Part shown: positions 44,688 to 52,556 of the stretch, one piece after another
Numbering within the stretch: the first letter of the stretch is position 1
Layout of the letters: each line of letters starts with the position of its first letter
Assembly (NCBI RefSeq): GCF_000340375.1
Contig: NZ_KB446647.1
Location: 384,166-448,165, forward strand
Origin: Eggerthia catenaformis OT 569 = DSM 20559
GTDB taxonomy: Bacteria > Bacillota_I > Bacilli_A > Erysipelotrichales > Coprobacillaceae
DNA length: 64,000 nucleotides
Reading direction: 5' to 3'
Made by a program: the position numbers and the translations under genes
The notes under the pieces: generated by a model
Seen by the model: only the letters and a program-made list of their open reading frames with translations
What the model was told of the DNA's origin: nothing
The model's database searches: none

Positions 44688-45455
44688 TTATTTTTCTAAC
44701 TTCTTTAATCCATATTTATCAGTTAATTTTTTATAATCATCACTAGCTAAGAACTTTTCCAATGCCTTATTAACAAGGTCAATCATTTCTTTGTTTCCTT
44801 TTTTAGCAATAATATAATTCTTCTCATCTAATAATGATTCACTTAGTACTTTAAATCCCTGTGCTTTTGCATAATTATTAGCAACTGCTAAATCAACAAT
44901 GACAGCATCATACTGTTTTGCTGTTAATGCCGAGAAAATCTGCTGAACATTTTTAACTGTTGTTACATTAGCATTCTTTACCGCCTTAGCTGCCGCTTCA
45001 CCGGTTGCTCCACTTTGTGCCAACAGTTTCTTTCCCTCTAAATCTTTAACAGTTTTAATATTACTATCTTTATTAACAACAGCAACCTGTGCTGATGCAG
45101 TATAAGGCTTAGACCACTCTACTTGTCTCTTCTCATCATAAGTAAAGCCAGAAATTCCTAAATCTACCTGTCCTGCCTGGACCTGAGTTACAATATTGTC
45201 AAAAGACATAGAATTCCATTTAAACTTATATGTTGTTGTATCAGTATTTAAATAAGATGGGAATAACTTCACCATATCAGCATCAAAACCAATAATGTTT
45301 CCGTCTTTATCCTTAGATTCATAAGGTGCATAATCCGGTGAAACCGCAACATTGATTTCTACAACTTTCTTGCCATCTTTTTTTGTGTTGCTGCCACATC
45401 CTGCTAACCCTACTGCCACAATGCCTGCTAGAACCATACTTAAAAATTTCTTCAT
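44688..45455 (-). CDS. amino-acid ABC transporter substrate-binding lipoprotein, predicted arginine
   Basis: A family 3 solute-binding lipoprotein of 255 residues. The signal ends in the lipobox LAGC (Cys20). It continues with VAVSPDYAPYESKDKDGNIIGFDADMV (the APYE pocket motif) and QAGQVDLGISGFTYDEKR, where the Arg usually holds the ligand carboxylate. It is the first gene of binding protein-permease-ATPase-PLP enzyme. The upstream T-box has a CGC specifier, so arginine is the predicted ligand, as for yqiXYZ/artPQM-type systems. Confidence 0.92.
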   Translation of the reverse strand: MKKFLSMVLAGIVAVGLAGCGSNTKKDGKKVVEINVAVSPDYAPYESKDKDGNIIGFDADMVKLFPSYLNTDTTTYKFKWNSMSFDNIVTQVQAGQVDLGISGFTYDEKRQVEWSKPYTASAQVAVVNKDSNIKTVKDLEGKKLLAQSGATGEAAAKAVKNANVTTVKNVQQIFSALTAKQYDAVIVDLAVANNYAKAQGFKVLSESLLDEKNYIIAKKGNKEMIDLVNKALEKFLASDDYKKLTDKYGLKKLEK

Positions 45456-45485
45456 AATCCATTCCTCCTTTTATAACATCTTGAA

Positions 45486-45729
45486 AACAAAAACGTCTCT
45501 TGCATATGCAAGAGACGTATATTTACGCGGTACCACTCTTCTTGATAATAGAATTACCCTCTCTCATCCTTAAGGCGGATCCAACCTTTTGTCCTATGAA
45601 TTCAGACAATCCTCTCGAAAGTGCGCTTCATCTTATCTTCTTTGCTAAACTTTCACCATTCTTTCAGCTCGCTTCTTGAAATCTGATAAGACTACTCTCT
45701 TTGTCATCAAGTTTATGTTATTGACAAAT
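45486..45729 (-). ncRNA. T-box riboswitch, predicted Arg specifier CGC (amino-acid importer leader)
   Basis: The T-box core GTGGTACCGCG (about 45536-45526) is followed by a terminator that is a perfect 26-nt inverted repeat (45518-45493, arms starting ACGTCTCTTGC) plus TTTTTGTTTT. Upstream are AAAGAGAGTAG, AATGGTGAAAG and GAAGCGCACTTTCGAG. In the register that gives UAC for tyrS and GAC for hisS, the codon before ACUUUCGAG is CGC (45625-45623), arginine. Confidence 0.88.
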
Positions 45730-45758
45730 ATATTAATATGTATTTCTGCAATTGTCAA
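45730..45758 (-). promoter_or_regulatory. promoter of the Arg T-box operon
   Basis: Minus-strand TTGACA (45758-45753), 17-bp spacer, TAATAT (45735-45730). The promoter lies between the arms of an inverted repeat TATTGACAA / TTGTCAATA. Confidence 0.75.
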
Positions 45759-45759
45759 T

Positions 45760-45873
45760 ATTTTTTAAAAAAATATATAAAAAAATAAATTATATTTCCC
45801 AAATAGTAATTTTATCTTTTCTCACCTATATCTTCTAATTTTCTTTATTCCGATTTTTAATATCATCTTGATA
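45760..45873. other. AT-rich gene-free stretch
   Basis: Between the Arg T-box promoter and the transposase remnant. It is very AT-rich with A/T homopolymer runs. I see no gene, hairpin with T-run or clear promoter; it is probably the junction left by an old insertion. Confidence 0.5.
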
Positions 45874-45893
45874 TGTACCCGGAATCCTGGACA
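45874..45893. repeat. putative terminal inverted repeat of an IS3-type element
   Basis: TGTACCCGGAATCCTGGACA begins with TG and ends with CA, and lies just past the 3' end of the transposase remnant, where an IS3-family right end would be. Only one end is visible. Confidence 0.45.
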
Positions 45894-45907
45894 CATTCAT
45901 TAGCGAA

Positions 45908-46090
45908 TTAAGCTGAACACATGGATGCTATCCTGTACTTTACAGGTGGCATCCATTTTGTTTTGCTCTGAATTCTTTCATTGTTGTAATAACTTATATA
46001 TTCATCAATGGCATTGGAGAAATTCTCAAATGAATCATAATCCTTCTCGCAACCATAATACATCTCATTCTTTTTTTCCAATAAACCCAC
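45908..46090 (-). pseudogene. IS3-family transposase OrfB remnant (C-terminal end)
   Basis: Only the last 60 residues of an IS3/IS150-type integrase-like transposase remain: GLLEKKNEMYYG (family FFGxLKxExxY), then AIDEYISYYNNERIQSKTKWMPPVKYR (family I..YI.YYN..R...KL..MSP..YR). The DDE core and OrfA are missing, so the element is inactive. There is no ribosome binding site at the apparent GTG start. It lies between the small orphan gene at 46106 and the amino-acid importer operon. Confidence 0.8.
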
Positions 46091-46105
46091 AATAAATGTC
46101 TCTTT

Positions 46106-46363
46106 TTAATTATTATATTTATTAAAAAATGACAAGATTTTCTCACTCGTTTTATGAAGAGCTTTTATTGCTGATTCACTTTTAGTCAGTGTCTGTCTGA
46201 ATTGTTCTACTAATCCATTAATCTGATCTATCTGATTATTCAGATTAAACATTGTCTGTTTCTTTTTTAGATTAATCTCCTGCATCACAAATATTATTTT
46301 AACTGCTACGAAAAGACATAATAACCCGGCTAGTATAAAAATAATACACCTTACTGTATCCAT
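46106..46363 (-). CDS. small membrane-anchored coiled-coil protein, unknown
   Basis: 85 residues: one N-terminal hydrophobic helix (6-27), then a charged helical part with heptad-like pattern (MFNLNNQIDQINGLVEQFRQTLTKSE). No recognised family; the layout recalls DUF948-type proteins such as the ytxG product of this window. The ATG follows AAGGAG. It starts 15 nt after the 91-residue acidic protein, probably in the same transcript. Confidence 0.6.
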   Translation of the reverse strand: MDTVRCIIFILAGLLCLFVAVKIIFVMQEINLKKKQTMFNLNNQIDQINGLVEQFRQTLTKSESAIKALHKTSEKILSFFNKYNN

Positions 46364-46378
46364 TATTTTACCACTCCT

Positions 46379-46654
46379 TTAGTTAAATAATTCATTTTCT
46401 TCATCAAGATATGATGAAAAATCATCAACAAATTCGGAAACATCTAAATAAAAGCTCAGGAAGTCGGGATCATTATTTATTTTCTTTAAGAAATCTTCAT
46501 AAAGAGCATCCGGATTATCTTTAAATTCAGCATTTTCTAAATTGTTAAAAATAAAGTCATACATCGCTGATGCACCCATAACAAAACCTATTTCTTTACC
46601 CTCTTCCCTTGCAAAATCATAAATTTCATCATCAAATCTATCTAAACCACTCAT
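46379..46654 (-). CDS. small acidic protein, unknown
   Basis: 91 residues, strongly acidic (many Asp/Glu, especially the C-terminal half), with no membrane segment and no cysteines. The N-terminal SGLDRFDDEIYDFAREEGKEIGFVMGASAMYDFIF looks helical. Unknown family. The ATG has GAGGAG at 5 nt. It pairs with the 85-residue membrane protein downstream. Confidence 0.6.
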   Translation of the reverse strand: MSGLDRFDDEIYDFAREEGKEIGFVMGASAMYDFIFNNLENAEFKDNPDALYEDFLKKINNDPDFLSFYLDVSEFVDDFSSYLDEENELFN

Positions 46655-46697
46655 AATTGCTCCTCTTTCTCATTATACAAAATAAAAAGCTATTTGA

Positions 46698-47558
46698 CTA
46701 ATTTTTATTCCTCTTTTTTAATAATTTAAGAAGACTAAGATTTTCAGTATCAATAAAATGATGATTCTTATTTAAAGTCCCTAATTCAATATTTTTTGTT
46801 TGTCCATGATAGTCACTGCCTCCGCTTATCAAAAGATGATATTTTAAAGCAAGATCTGATAAATATTTCTGTTCATTATCATCATAACGTGAATAATAGA
46901 CTTCTAAACCTTGTATACCGGCATTTAAAAGATAATGAAATTGTTTCATAAAGTCCTCTTCTGACAGTCTTTTAACATTTTCTCCTCCTAAGGGATGTGC
47001 CCATATTGCAATGCCTCCGGATTCTTTAATAGCCTCAATAGCCGCTTTAGCATCTATTCGTTCAGTTTCTCCCGGAATTCCATTGATATATTTTTCAATA
47101 GCTTCACTGATTGTAGAAGCATAGCCTTTTTTAACAATTAAAGAAGCAAGATGTGGCTTAGCAACACTGTTTAATGAATAAAGATAGTTTAATTCATAAT
47201 TATTAAAGATAATATGATGAATATCCTTAAGATAATCTAATCTTTGAAGCATTTTATTTTTTCTTAAAATATTACCCTCTTTGATTATAGCTTGAAACAA
47301 AGCATTATTCTCATCATAGTCATAACCTAGAATGTGAGCTTGTCTAATAGGAGTAATTGTAGAAAATTCTATCCCTTTTATAAATGTTAAATCTTTTGGT
47401 ATCTGATCCTTAACTTGCATAACACCTTGAATAGTATCGTGATCAGTAATTGAAAAGATATGAATATGAGCATTCTTTATTCTTTCAATTAATTCTAGAG
47501 GTTGATCTGTTCCATCACTGGCCGCTGTATGAATATGCAAATCAATATCTGAATTCAT
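46698..47558 (-). CDS. PHP-domain phosphoesterase (YciV/RNase AM type)
   Basis: A metal-dependent phosphoesterase of 286 residues. The PHP motif DLHIHTAASDGTDQP opens the protein, SITDHDTIQG is the second metal motif, and later IWAHPLGG and SGGSDYHG complete the site. Relatives hydrolyse 3',5'-nucleoside bisphosphates or trim RNA 5' ends. Its ATG overlaps the degV stop by one base (TAATG), indicating coupling. Confidence 0.88.
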   Translation of the reverse strand: MNSDIDLHIHTAASDGTDQPLELIERIKNAHIHIFSITDHDTIQGVMQVKDQIPKDLTFIKGIEFSTITPIRQAHILGYDYDENNALFQAIIKEGNILRKNKMLQRLDYLKDIHHIIFNNYELNYLYSLNSVAKPHLASLIVKKGYASTISEAIEKYINGIPGETERIDAKAAIEAIKESGGIAIWAHPLGGENVKRLSEEDFMKQFHYLLNAGIQGLEVYYSRYDDNEQKYLSDLALKYHLLISGGSDYHGQTKNIELGTLNKNHHFIDTENLSLLKLLKKRNKN

Positions 47559-48445
47559 TACAATTTCCTCAAAAAAGCAATACCAATAGGATATGGTCCT
47601 GTATGAACCGCAATTGTAGCTCCAATCTGTCCTGTAGTAATTGTAATATTATGATTGAGTTCAGATAAGAAAGCATCATGTACAAAAGAGCAGTAATCTT
47701 CTCCTTCTTTGATATCATAACCATATCCTATAATAAACAAATAGTCATCAGTATTCAGGTTCTCTTTTTTAAAATACTCAATGCATTGTTTTAAAGCTTT
47801 ATTCATTGAACCTTTTCTTCCTCTGGCAATTCCGGTAAGACTTAGCTTACCGCTGTTTAAATGAAGCATAGGCTTAATAGATAATCCGTTGGCTGCCTTT
47901 CCTACAGTTTTATTCAGTCTGCCGCCGGCAATTAAATAATCCATATTACCGGCTGTAAAATAAATATGACCTGTAGGCAGGGCAATCTTTATTCTATCGA
48001 TCAATTCATCATAATCTGTATTTTCATTTCTTAATCTAACCACTTCTTCTAAAAGTAAACGATGACAAACAGTATTAAAAGTAGCATCAATAACTTCAAT
48101 CCTTCTATCAGGATATTCTTCTAAAGCCATTTCTCCAGCTAATCTGGCCGCATTATAAGAGCCTGAAAATTGAGCATTGGTACAGATACAAATAATATCC
48201 ATATTCTGATCTAGCACTTCTTTAAAAGCACTATAATAATCATCAGTACTTGGCATAGATGTGGTTGGAAAAATACGAGGATGGTCCACCATAAATTGAT
48301 AAAAATCTCTAACTGCCCATTCTCGGACTTCTTTTTTATAATCTTTCTTATTTGCCGACATATAAAAGCTTATCAATTCTATATTTCTTTCTTGTGCTTG
48401 TGCTAATGTCATTTCACATGACGTATCGCTCATAATCTTATACAT
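47558..48445 (-). CDS. DegV family fatty-acid-binding protein
   Basis: 295 residues from the chosen start. The opening YKIMSDTSCEM fits the DegV D-S/T-x-C/D pattern. TTSMPSTDDYYSAFKEVL, CTNAQFSGSYNAARLA and the AGGRL segment are family hallmarks. DegV/FakB proteins bind acyl chains and may present fatty acids to a FakA kinase. The ATG at 48445 is 6 nt after GGAGG. It overlaps the dCMP deaminase gene by 8 nt. Confidence 0.9.
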   Translation of the reverse strand: MYKIMSDTSCEMTLAQAQERNIELISFYMSANKKDYKKEVREWAVRDFYQFMVDHPRIFPTTSMPSTDDYYSAFKEVLDQNMDIICICTNAQFSGSYNAARLAGEMALEEYPDRRIEVIDATFNTVCHRLLLEEVVRLRNENTDYDELIDRIKIALPTGHIYFTAGNMDYLIAGGRLNKTVGKAANGLSIKPMLHLNSGKLSLTGIARGRKGSMNKALKQCIEYFKKENLNTDDYLFIIGYGYDIKEGEDYCSFVHDAFLSELNHNITITTGQIGATIAVHTGPYPIGIAFLRKL

Positions 48446-48914
48446 GTTCATCCTCCACTTTAATCCCAAAATATGGTACTTTCCTGTAAGTTACTCCCGC
48501 AGCATGCAAAATACGCTTGCTGGCAATATCCATTGCTGTTCCCTTATATTTATCATCCTCATAGATAATTTCTTTAATGCCTGACTGAACAATGGCTTTA
48601 GCACATTCATTGCAAGGAAATAATGAAACATAAATACGACAATTATCTAATGAAGCTGTTGAATTTAAAATAGCATTAAGTTCTGCATGTACTACATAAG
48701 CATATTTTGTTTCATTTAATTCTCCTGTTCTTTGCTGCCAGGGAAACTGATTATCTTGACATCCCCAAGGCATTCCATTATATCCTACACCAACAATTTT
48801 ATTTTCCTTATTAACTATACAGGCCCCGACTTGTGTATTAGGATCTTTAGAACGATAAGAAGAAAGCTTTGCTACTCCCATAAAATACTGATCCCAACTA
48901 ATTATTCTATTCAT
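48438..48914 (-). CDS. dCMP deaminase (ComEB-like)
   Basis: A zinc-dependent deaminase of 158 residues that converts dCMP to dUMP for dTTP synthesis. Zinc site: H76-A-E78 in VVHAELNAI, and C101/C104 in SLFPCNECAK. GVGYNGMPWGCQDN is the substrate loop of dCMP deaminases. It overlaps degV by 8 nt. In B. subtilis this enzyme is encoded by comEB in the competence operon, but no comEA/comEC neighbours are here. Confidence 0.94.
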   Translation of the reverse strand: MNRIISWDQYFMGVAKLSSYRSKDPNTQVGACIVNKENKIVGVGYNGMPWGCQDNQFPWQQRTGELNETKYAYVVHAELNAILNSTASLDNCRIYVSLFPCNECAKAIVQSGIKEIIYEDDKYKGTAMDIASKRILHAAGVTYRKVPYFGIKVEDEHV

Positions 48915-48923
48915 TTAACCTAT

Positions 48924-49832
48924 CTATCCTCTCAATTCATTGAGTTTATTCTCAAACCAGTCAGGAAGCTTACATTCAAATAATAATTCTTTTCCTGTAA
49001 CCGGATGCTTAAAACCTAATAGTTTTGCATGCAAATACTGACCATGAGATATATCATCATTTCTGTATCCATACTTAGGATCACCATAAACCGGATAACC
49101 AATATAATTCATATGAACACGAATCTGATGTGTACGTCCGGTTTCTAAACGACATTCTACCAATGTCATATTTTTAAACCGCTCCAATACAGTAAAATTA
49201 GTAATAGCCTCTTTTCCATTATGAGATGTTACATTCATCTTCTGGCGATCACGTTGATCTCTGCCGATAGGTGCAACAATACGACCTTTAGTATGAGGAA
49301 TCTCACCATGGACTAAAGCTATATATCTCCTGATAACAGTATGTTCTTCAAGCTGTTTTGATAAAGATTGATGAGATAAATCATTTTTAGCAGCCATAAT
49401 CAGTCCGCTGGTCTCTTTATCAATACGATGAACAATTCCGGGTCTTGTCACGCCATTAATGGCTGATAAATCATGACAATGATAAAGAAGAGCATTGACT
49501 AATGTTCCACTATAAATACCGGATGACGGATGAACAATCATTCCTGATGGCTTATTAACCACAATAACATCTTTATCTTCATAAACAATATCTAAAGGGA
49601 TATCTTCAGGAAGAATATCAGTATTTACCGGCTTAGGATATTCAACTCTAATATAATCACCGGGCTGCACCTTATAGCTTGATTTTTCATTTTTATCATT
49701 CACAAATACACAACCGGCTTTTATCCATCCTTGAACAGATGTTCTGCTTTCATTCTCATGATGATTTAAAATCACCTTGTCAAGACGCTGATAAAAATCT
49801 TGTTCTATGAGTTCAATTGATTGAATTTCCAC
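48924..49832 (-). CDS. rluD: 23S rRNA/tRNA pseudouridine synthase, RluD family
   Basis: 302 residues. N-terminal S4 domain (about 14-65, RTSVQGWIKAGCVFVN), then the RluA/RluD catalytic domain with D138 in HRIDKETSGL and the RTHQIRVHM motif. The start is a GTG at 49832, overlapping lspA by 28 nt, with AGGAG 10 nt upstream. The lspA-rluD pair is conserved in Firmicutes (lspA-ylyB). The target uridine cannot be fixed from the sequence. Confidence 0.95.
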   Translation of the reverse strand: MEIQSIELIEQDFYQRLDKVILNHHENESRTSVQGWIKAGCVFVNDKNEKSSYKVQPGDYIRVEYPKPVNTDILPEDIPLDIVYEDKDVIVVNKPSGMIVHPSSGIYSGTLVNALLYHCHDLSAINGVTRPGIVHRIDKETSGLIMAAKNDLSHQSLSKQLEEHTVIRRYIALVHGEIPHTKGRIVAPIGRDQRDRQKMNVTSHNGKEAITNFTVLERFKNMTLVECRLETGRTHQIRVHMNYIGYPVYGDPKYGYRNDDISHGQYLHAKLLGFKHPVTGKELLFECKLPDWFENKLNELRG

Positions 49833-50311
49833 TGTTTATACTCTCCTATTCCCACTTCGGCTATAATGCAAAACATACCAATCACTACTCCCATATCCGC
49901 AATATTAAAAATGGGGAAATCATAACCCAATATAATAAAATCAATAAAATCTCTCACATACTGAAAAACAGCACGGTCATACACATTCCCCAGCATTCCT
50001 GCAAAGACCAGAACAAGACCAAACCTTAATAGCTGTTCTTCCGGCTTTGAACGGACAAAATAATAAATAATAACACCTCCTGCAAGTAAAGCAACAAACA
50101 AAAACAATTCTATATGTCCCGACAATAATCCCCAGGCTGCCCCGGTGTTATGAACATTGGTAAAATTAAAAAATCCCGGGATAATTTCATAACTGCTGCC
50201 TAGCTGCATTTGAGTATTTATAATTTCTTTGGTAAGCAGATCTCCTGCTATCACCACTATAAAAGTAATGATATAAAATAATAGATATTTAATAGATATT
50301 TTCAATTTCAT
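49805..50311 (-). CDS. lspA: lipoprotein signal peptidase II
   Basis: A membrane aspartyl protease of 168 residues that cleaves prolipoproteins before the lipidated Cys. Four hydrophobic helices. The catalytic Asp pair is D124 (DFIDF) and D139 (FNIAD), with NxxDR at 109-113. It would process the lipoproteins encoded in this window (GH13, arginine-type and tryptophan-type binding proteins). The start has AGAGG. Confidence 0.96.
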   Translation of the reverse strand: MKLKISIKYLLFYIITFIVVIAGDLLTKEIINTQMQLGSSYEIIPGFFNFTNVHNTGAAWGLLSGHIELFLFVALLAGGVIIYYFVRSKPEEQLLRFGLVLVFAGMLGNVYDRAVFQYVRDFIDFIILGYDFPIFNIADMGVVIGMFCIIAEVGIGEYKQWKFNQLNS

Positions 50312-50346
50312 ATATTAACCTCTATGTGCTATTATACCCATAAAAC

Positions 50347-50376
50347 AGAAAAAACTCAATTCATTGAATTGAGTTT
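50347..50376 (-). terminator. terminator after the hemolysin-III gene
   Basis: A 12-bp stem AAACTCAATTCA / TGAATTGAGTTT with a one-base loop (effectively a 4-nt loop), followed by TTTTTT on the minus strand. Confidence 0.85.
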
Positions 50377-51047
50377 ATAACATAAAGAAAAATACAAAGA
50401 AAATGCAGAATGCTGCCAACAAGAATCCATATGTGCCAGATTGAATGCATATATCTATATTTATCCTCTAGTTTGTAAAAAATCGTTCCTATTGTATAAG
50501 CAATTCCACCACCAACAAGCAGTAAAACACCTTTCATTCCTACTGTTCCGGGAAGCAGATTAAATTTAAAGATAATACACCATCCCAATGTTAAATATAA
50601 AAACATGGATAATTTAGAAAATGAGGAAATATCAATTGCATTTAAGATAATGCCAACTATACATACTCCCCAAACAATTCCAAATAAAGTCCAAGCCCAT
50701 ATCGGTGAAACAGGTCTAATAGAGCATAATAAAATAGGTGTATATGTACCGGCAATTAAAATAAAAATTGTACAATGATCCATAATCTGGAAAATTTTCT
50801 TGGCTTTGTCAAAGCGCGGCGATAAGCCATGATAAAGACTACTCATTGTATATAAGAGAATCATTGAAATACCATATACAATAGAAGAAGCTAAAGCATA
50901 GCCATTATGATGCATAGCACTAAAGACAATGCATAAAACTAATGCTGCAACCCCTAAAGCACCGCCAATAATATGAGTTACCATATTAAATATTTCTTCA
51001 CCTTTAGTATAATGAGGCAGCTCTCTGTCAGATAATTTCGTTCGCAT
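50361..51047 (-). CDS. hemolysin III family membrane protein (TrhA/PAQR-like)
   Basis: About 228 residues with seven hydrophobic segments. Metal-site motifs of the PAQR superfamily are visible: SSLYHG early, DHCTIFILIAGTYTP in the middle and a SIWHIWILVGSILHFL helix at the end. Relatives influence membrane lipid homeostasis; hemolytic activity is historical. The ATG at 51047 is 8 nt after GGAGG. Confidence 0.9.
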   Translation of the reverse strand: MRTKLSDRELPHYTKGEEIFNMVTHIIGGALGVAALVLCIVFSAMHHNGYALASSIVYGISMILLYTMSSLYHGLSPRFDKAKKIFQIMDHCTIFILIAGTYTPILLCSIRPVSPIWAWTLFGIVWGVCIVGIILNAIDISSFSKLSMFLYLTLGWCIIFKFNLLPGTVGMKGVLLLVGGGIAYTIGTIFYKLEDKYRYMHSIWHIWILVGSILHFLCIFLYVINSIQ

Positions 51048-51068
51048 ATTAGACACCTCCATAACCAA

Positions 51069-51097
51069 AAGGTAACATTATTAGTTACAAATGTCAA
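51069..51097 (-). promoter_or_regulatory. promoter/operator region upstream of the hemolysin-III gene
   Basis: A perfect TTGACA (51097-51092) is followed by a 17-nt inverted repeat GTAAC-N7-GTTAC (51088-51072) and a poor -10 TACCTT. The repeat occupies the spacer, as an operator would. Function is inferred. Confidence 0.4.
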
Positions 51098-51128
51098 TAT
51101 ATTTAGTTTTTGATACTAGATCATTATA

Positions 51129-52487
51129 CTATTTTATAATACCTATTATAAAAACAATAAAAATAATAATCGGTAAAATATATTTCAAATAAGGATACAT
51201 CCATTTTTTAAATTGAAGTCCTTCCCCTGTATTGACTTCTTTAATAAAATTCTTCCATCCCCAGCCATACCTTGAAACACAAAAAATTAAGAATATCATT
51301 GATCCTATAGGAAGAATCAGATGACTTACAATGAAATCTTCTAAATCCAAAATACTGCTTTCTGCTCCTAAAGGATGAATTCCTGATAAGATGTTAAAAC
51401 CTAATAAACAAGGCAATGCTAATAAAATCATTAAAATAATATTCATCATACAGGCCTTCTTCCGATTTAAATGAAATAAATCCATACAACAGGCTGTAAT
51501 AGTTTCAAAAACGGCTAAAACTGTTGAAAAAGCTGCAAAAAGCATAAATAAAAAGAATAAACTTCCCCAGATATTTCCTAGTGGAAGGTGATTAAAAACA
51601 TTCGGCAGTGTTATAAACAATAAGCCGGGTCCGCTATCTACATCAACACCATAAGCTGCACAGGCAGGAAAAATAATTAATCCTGAACATAAAGCAACAA
51701 AAGTATCTAAAAATGCCACATTAATAGATTCTCCTAATAATGTATGTTCCTTATTAATATAACTTCCAAAAATAGCCATTGAACCCATACCTATACTTAA
51801 TGTAAAAAACGCTTGTGTTAACGCACCAATAACAACATTTCCAATACCAATTTCGGCTAATTTTTTAAAATCCGGCTTTAAATAAAAGGCGAGTCCTTTC
51901 ATTCCGCCTTTTAAGAACAGACTATGAATAGCTAGAATAATAATTAAAACAATCAAAAAAAGCATCATAATCTTTGTTACTTTTTCAAGTCCATTCTCCA
52001 ATCCAATAGAAAGAATAAAAAAGCCGGAAATAATAATTGTACATGTACAGATAAATAGAATCATCGGATTATTTAGTAATCCCTTAAATACATCTACAAT
52101 CTGCTTATTATTCATACTATGATATAGACCGGTTATCGAAGCATAGACATAATAAAGCATCCAGCCGGCAACAACAGTATAAAACATCATTAAAAGGTAA
52201 TTACCAAGCATACAGATATATCCATGAAAATGCCAGAATGTTCCCTTCTTTTCTAGTTTCTGAAACATTTTTACAGGACTCTTCCGAGCAGCACGCCCCA
52301 CTGAAAATTCCATAGCCATAATGGGTACACCAAATAATACTAAAAAAAGCAGATAAAACAGGACAAAGAAGCCCCCACCATTCTGTCCTGTCATATATGG
52401 AAATTTCCAGACATTTCCTATTCCTATCGCACATCCTGCACTCAGCAGAATAAAGCCTAATCTAGACCCAAGTTTTTCTCTTTCCAT
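51129..52487 (-). CDS. sodium-dependent transporter, NSS/SNF family
   Basis: A LeuT-like secondary transporter of 452 residues. The first helix GCAIGIGNVWKFPYMTGQNGGGFF forms the Na1/substrate site, and about eleven hydrophobic segments follow. It probably imports an amino acid with Na+; the substrate is not predictable. The start has GAGGGGG, with an extended -10 promoter inside an inverted repeat upstream. Confidence 0.93.
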   Translation of the reverse strand: MEREKLGSRLGFILLSAGCAIGIGNVWKFPYMTGQNGGGFFVLFYLLFLVLFGVPIMAMEFSVGRAARKSPVKMFQKLEKKGTFWHFHGYICMLGNYLLMMFYTVVAGWMLYYVYASITGLYHSMNNKQIVDVFKGLLNNPMILFICTCTIIISGFFILSIGLENGLEKVTKIMMLFLIVLIIILAIHSLFLKGGMKGLAFYLKPDFKKLAEIGIGNVVIGALTQAFFTLSIGMGSMAIFGSYINKEHTLLGESINVAFLDTFVALCSGLIIFPACAAYGVDVDSGPGLLFITLPNVFNHLPLGNIWGSLFFLFMLFAAFSTVLAVFETITACCMDLFHLNRKKACMMNIILMILLALPCLLGFNILSGIHPLGAESSILDLEDFIVSHLILPIGSMIFLIFCVSRYGWGWKNFIKEVNTGEGLQFKKWMYPYLKYILPIIIFIVFIIGIIK

Positions 52488-52501
52488 AAATCCCCCTCAT
52501 A

Positions 52502-52540
52502 AAATTTGTTAAACGAAGTATATTATATCACAACAAATTT
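52502..52540 (-). promoter_or_regulatory. extended -10 promoter inside an inverted repeat (NSS transporter)
   Basis: Minus-strand TGTGA followed by TATAAT (-10 at 52527-52522). It is framed by arms AAATTTGTT (52502-52510) and AACAAATTT (52532-52540). The arms flank the -10, suggesting a repressor site. Confidence 0.5.
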
Positions 52541-52556
52541 AAAAAGGTAGTGTTTC

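Noticed and set aside
45493-45518. 26-nt perfect palindrome as a recombination or repressor site
   Set aside because: It is directly followed by a T-run and directly follows the T-box core, so it is the riboswitch terminator.
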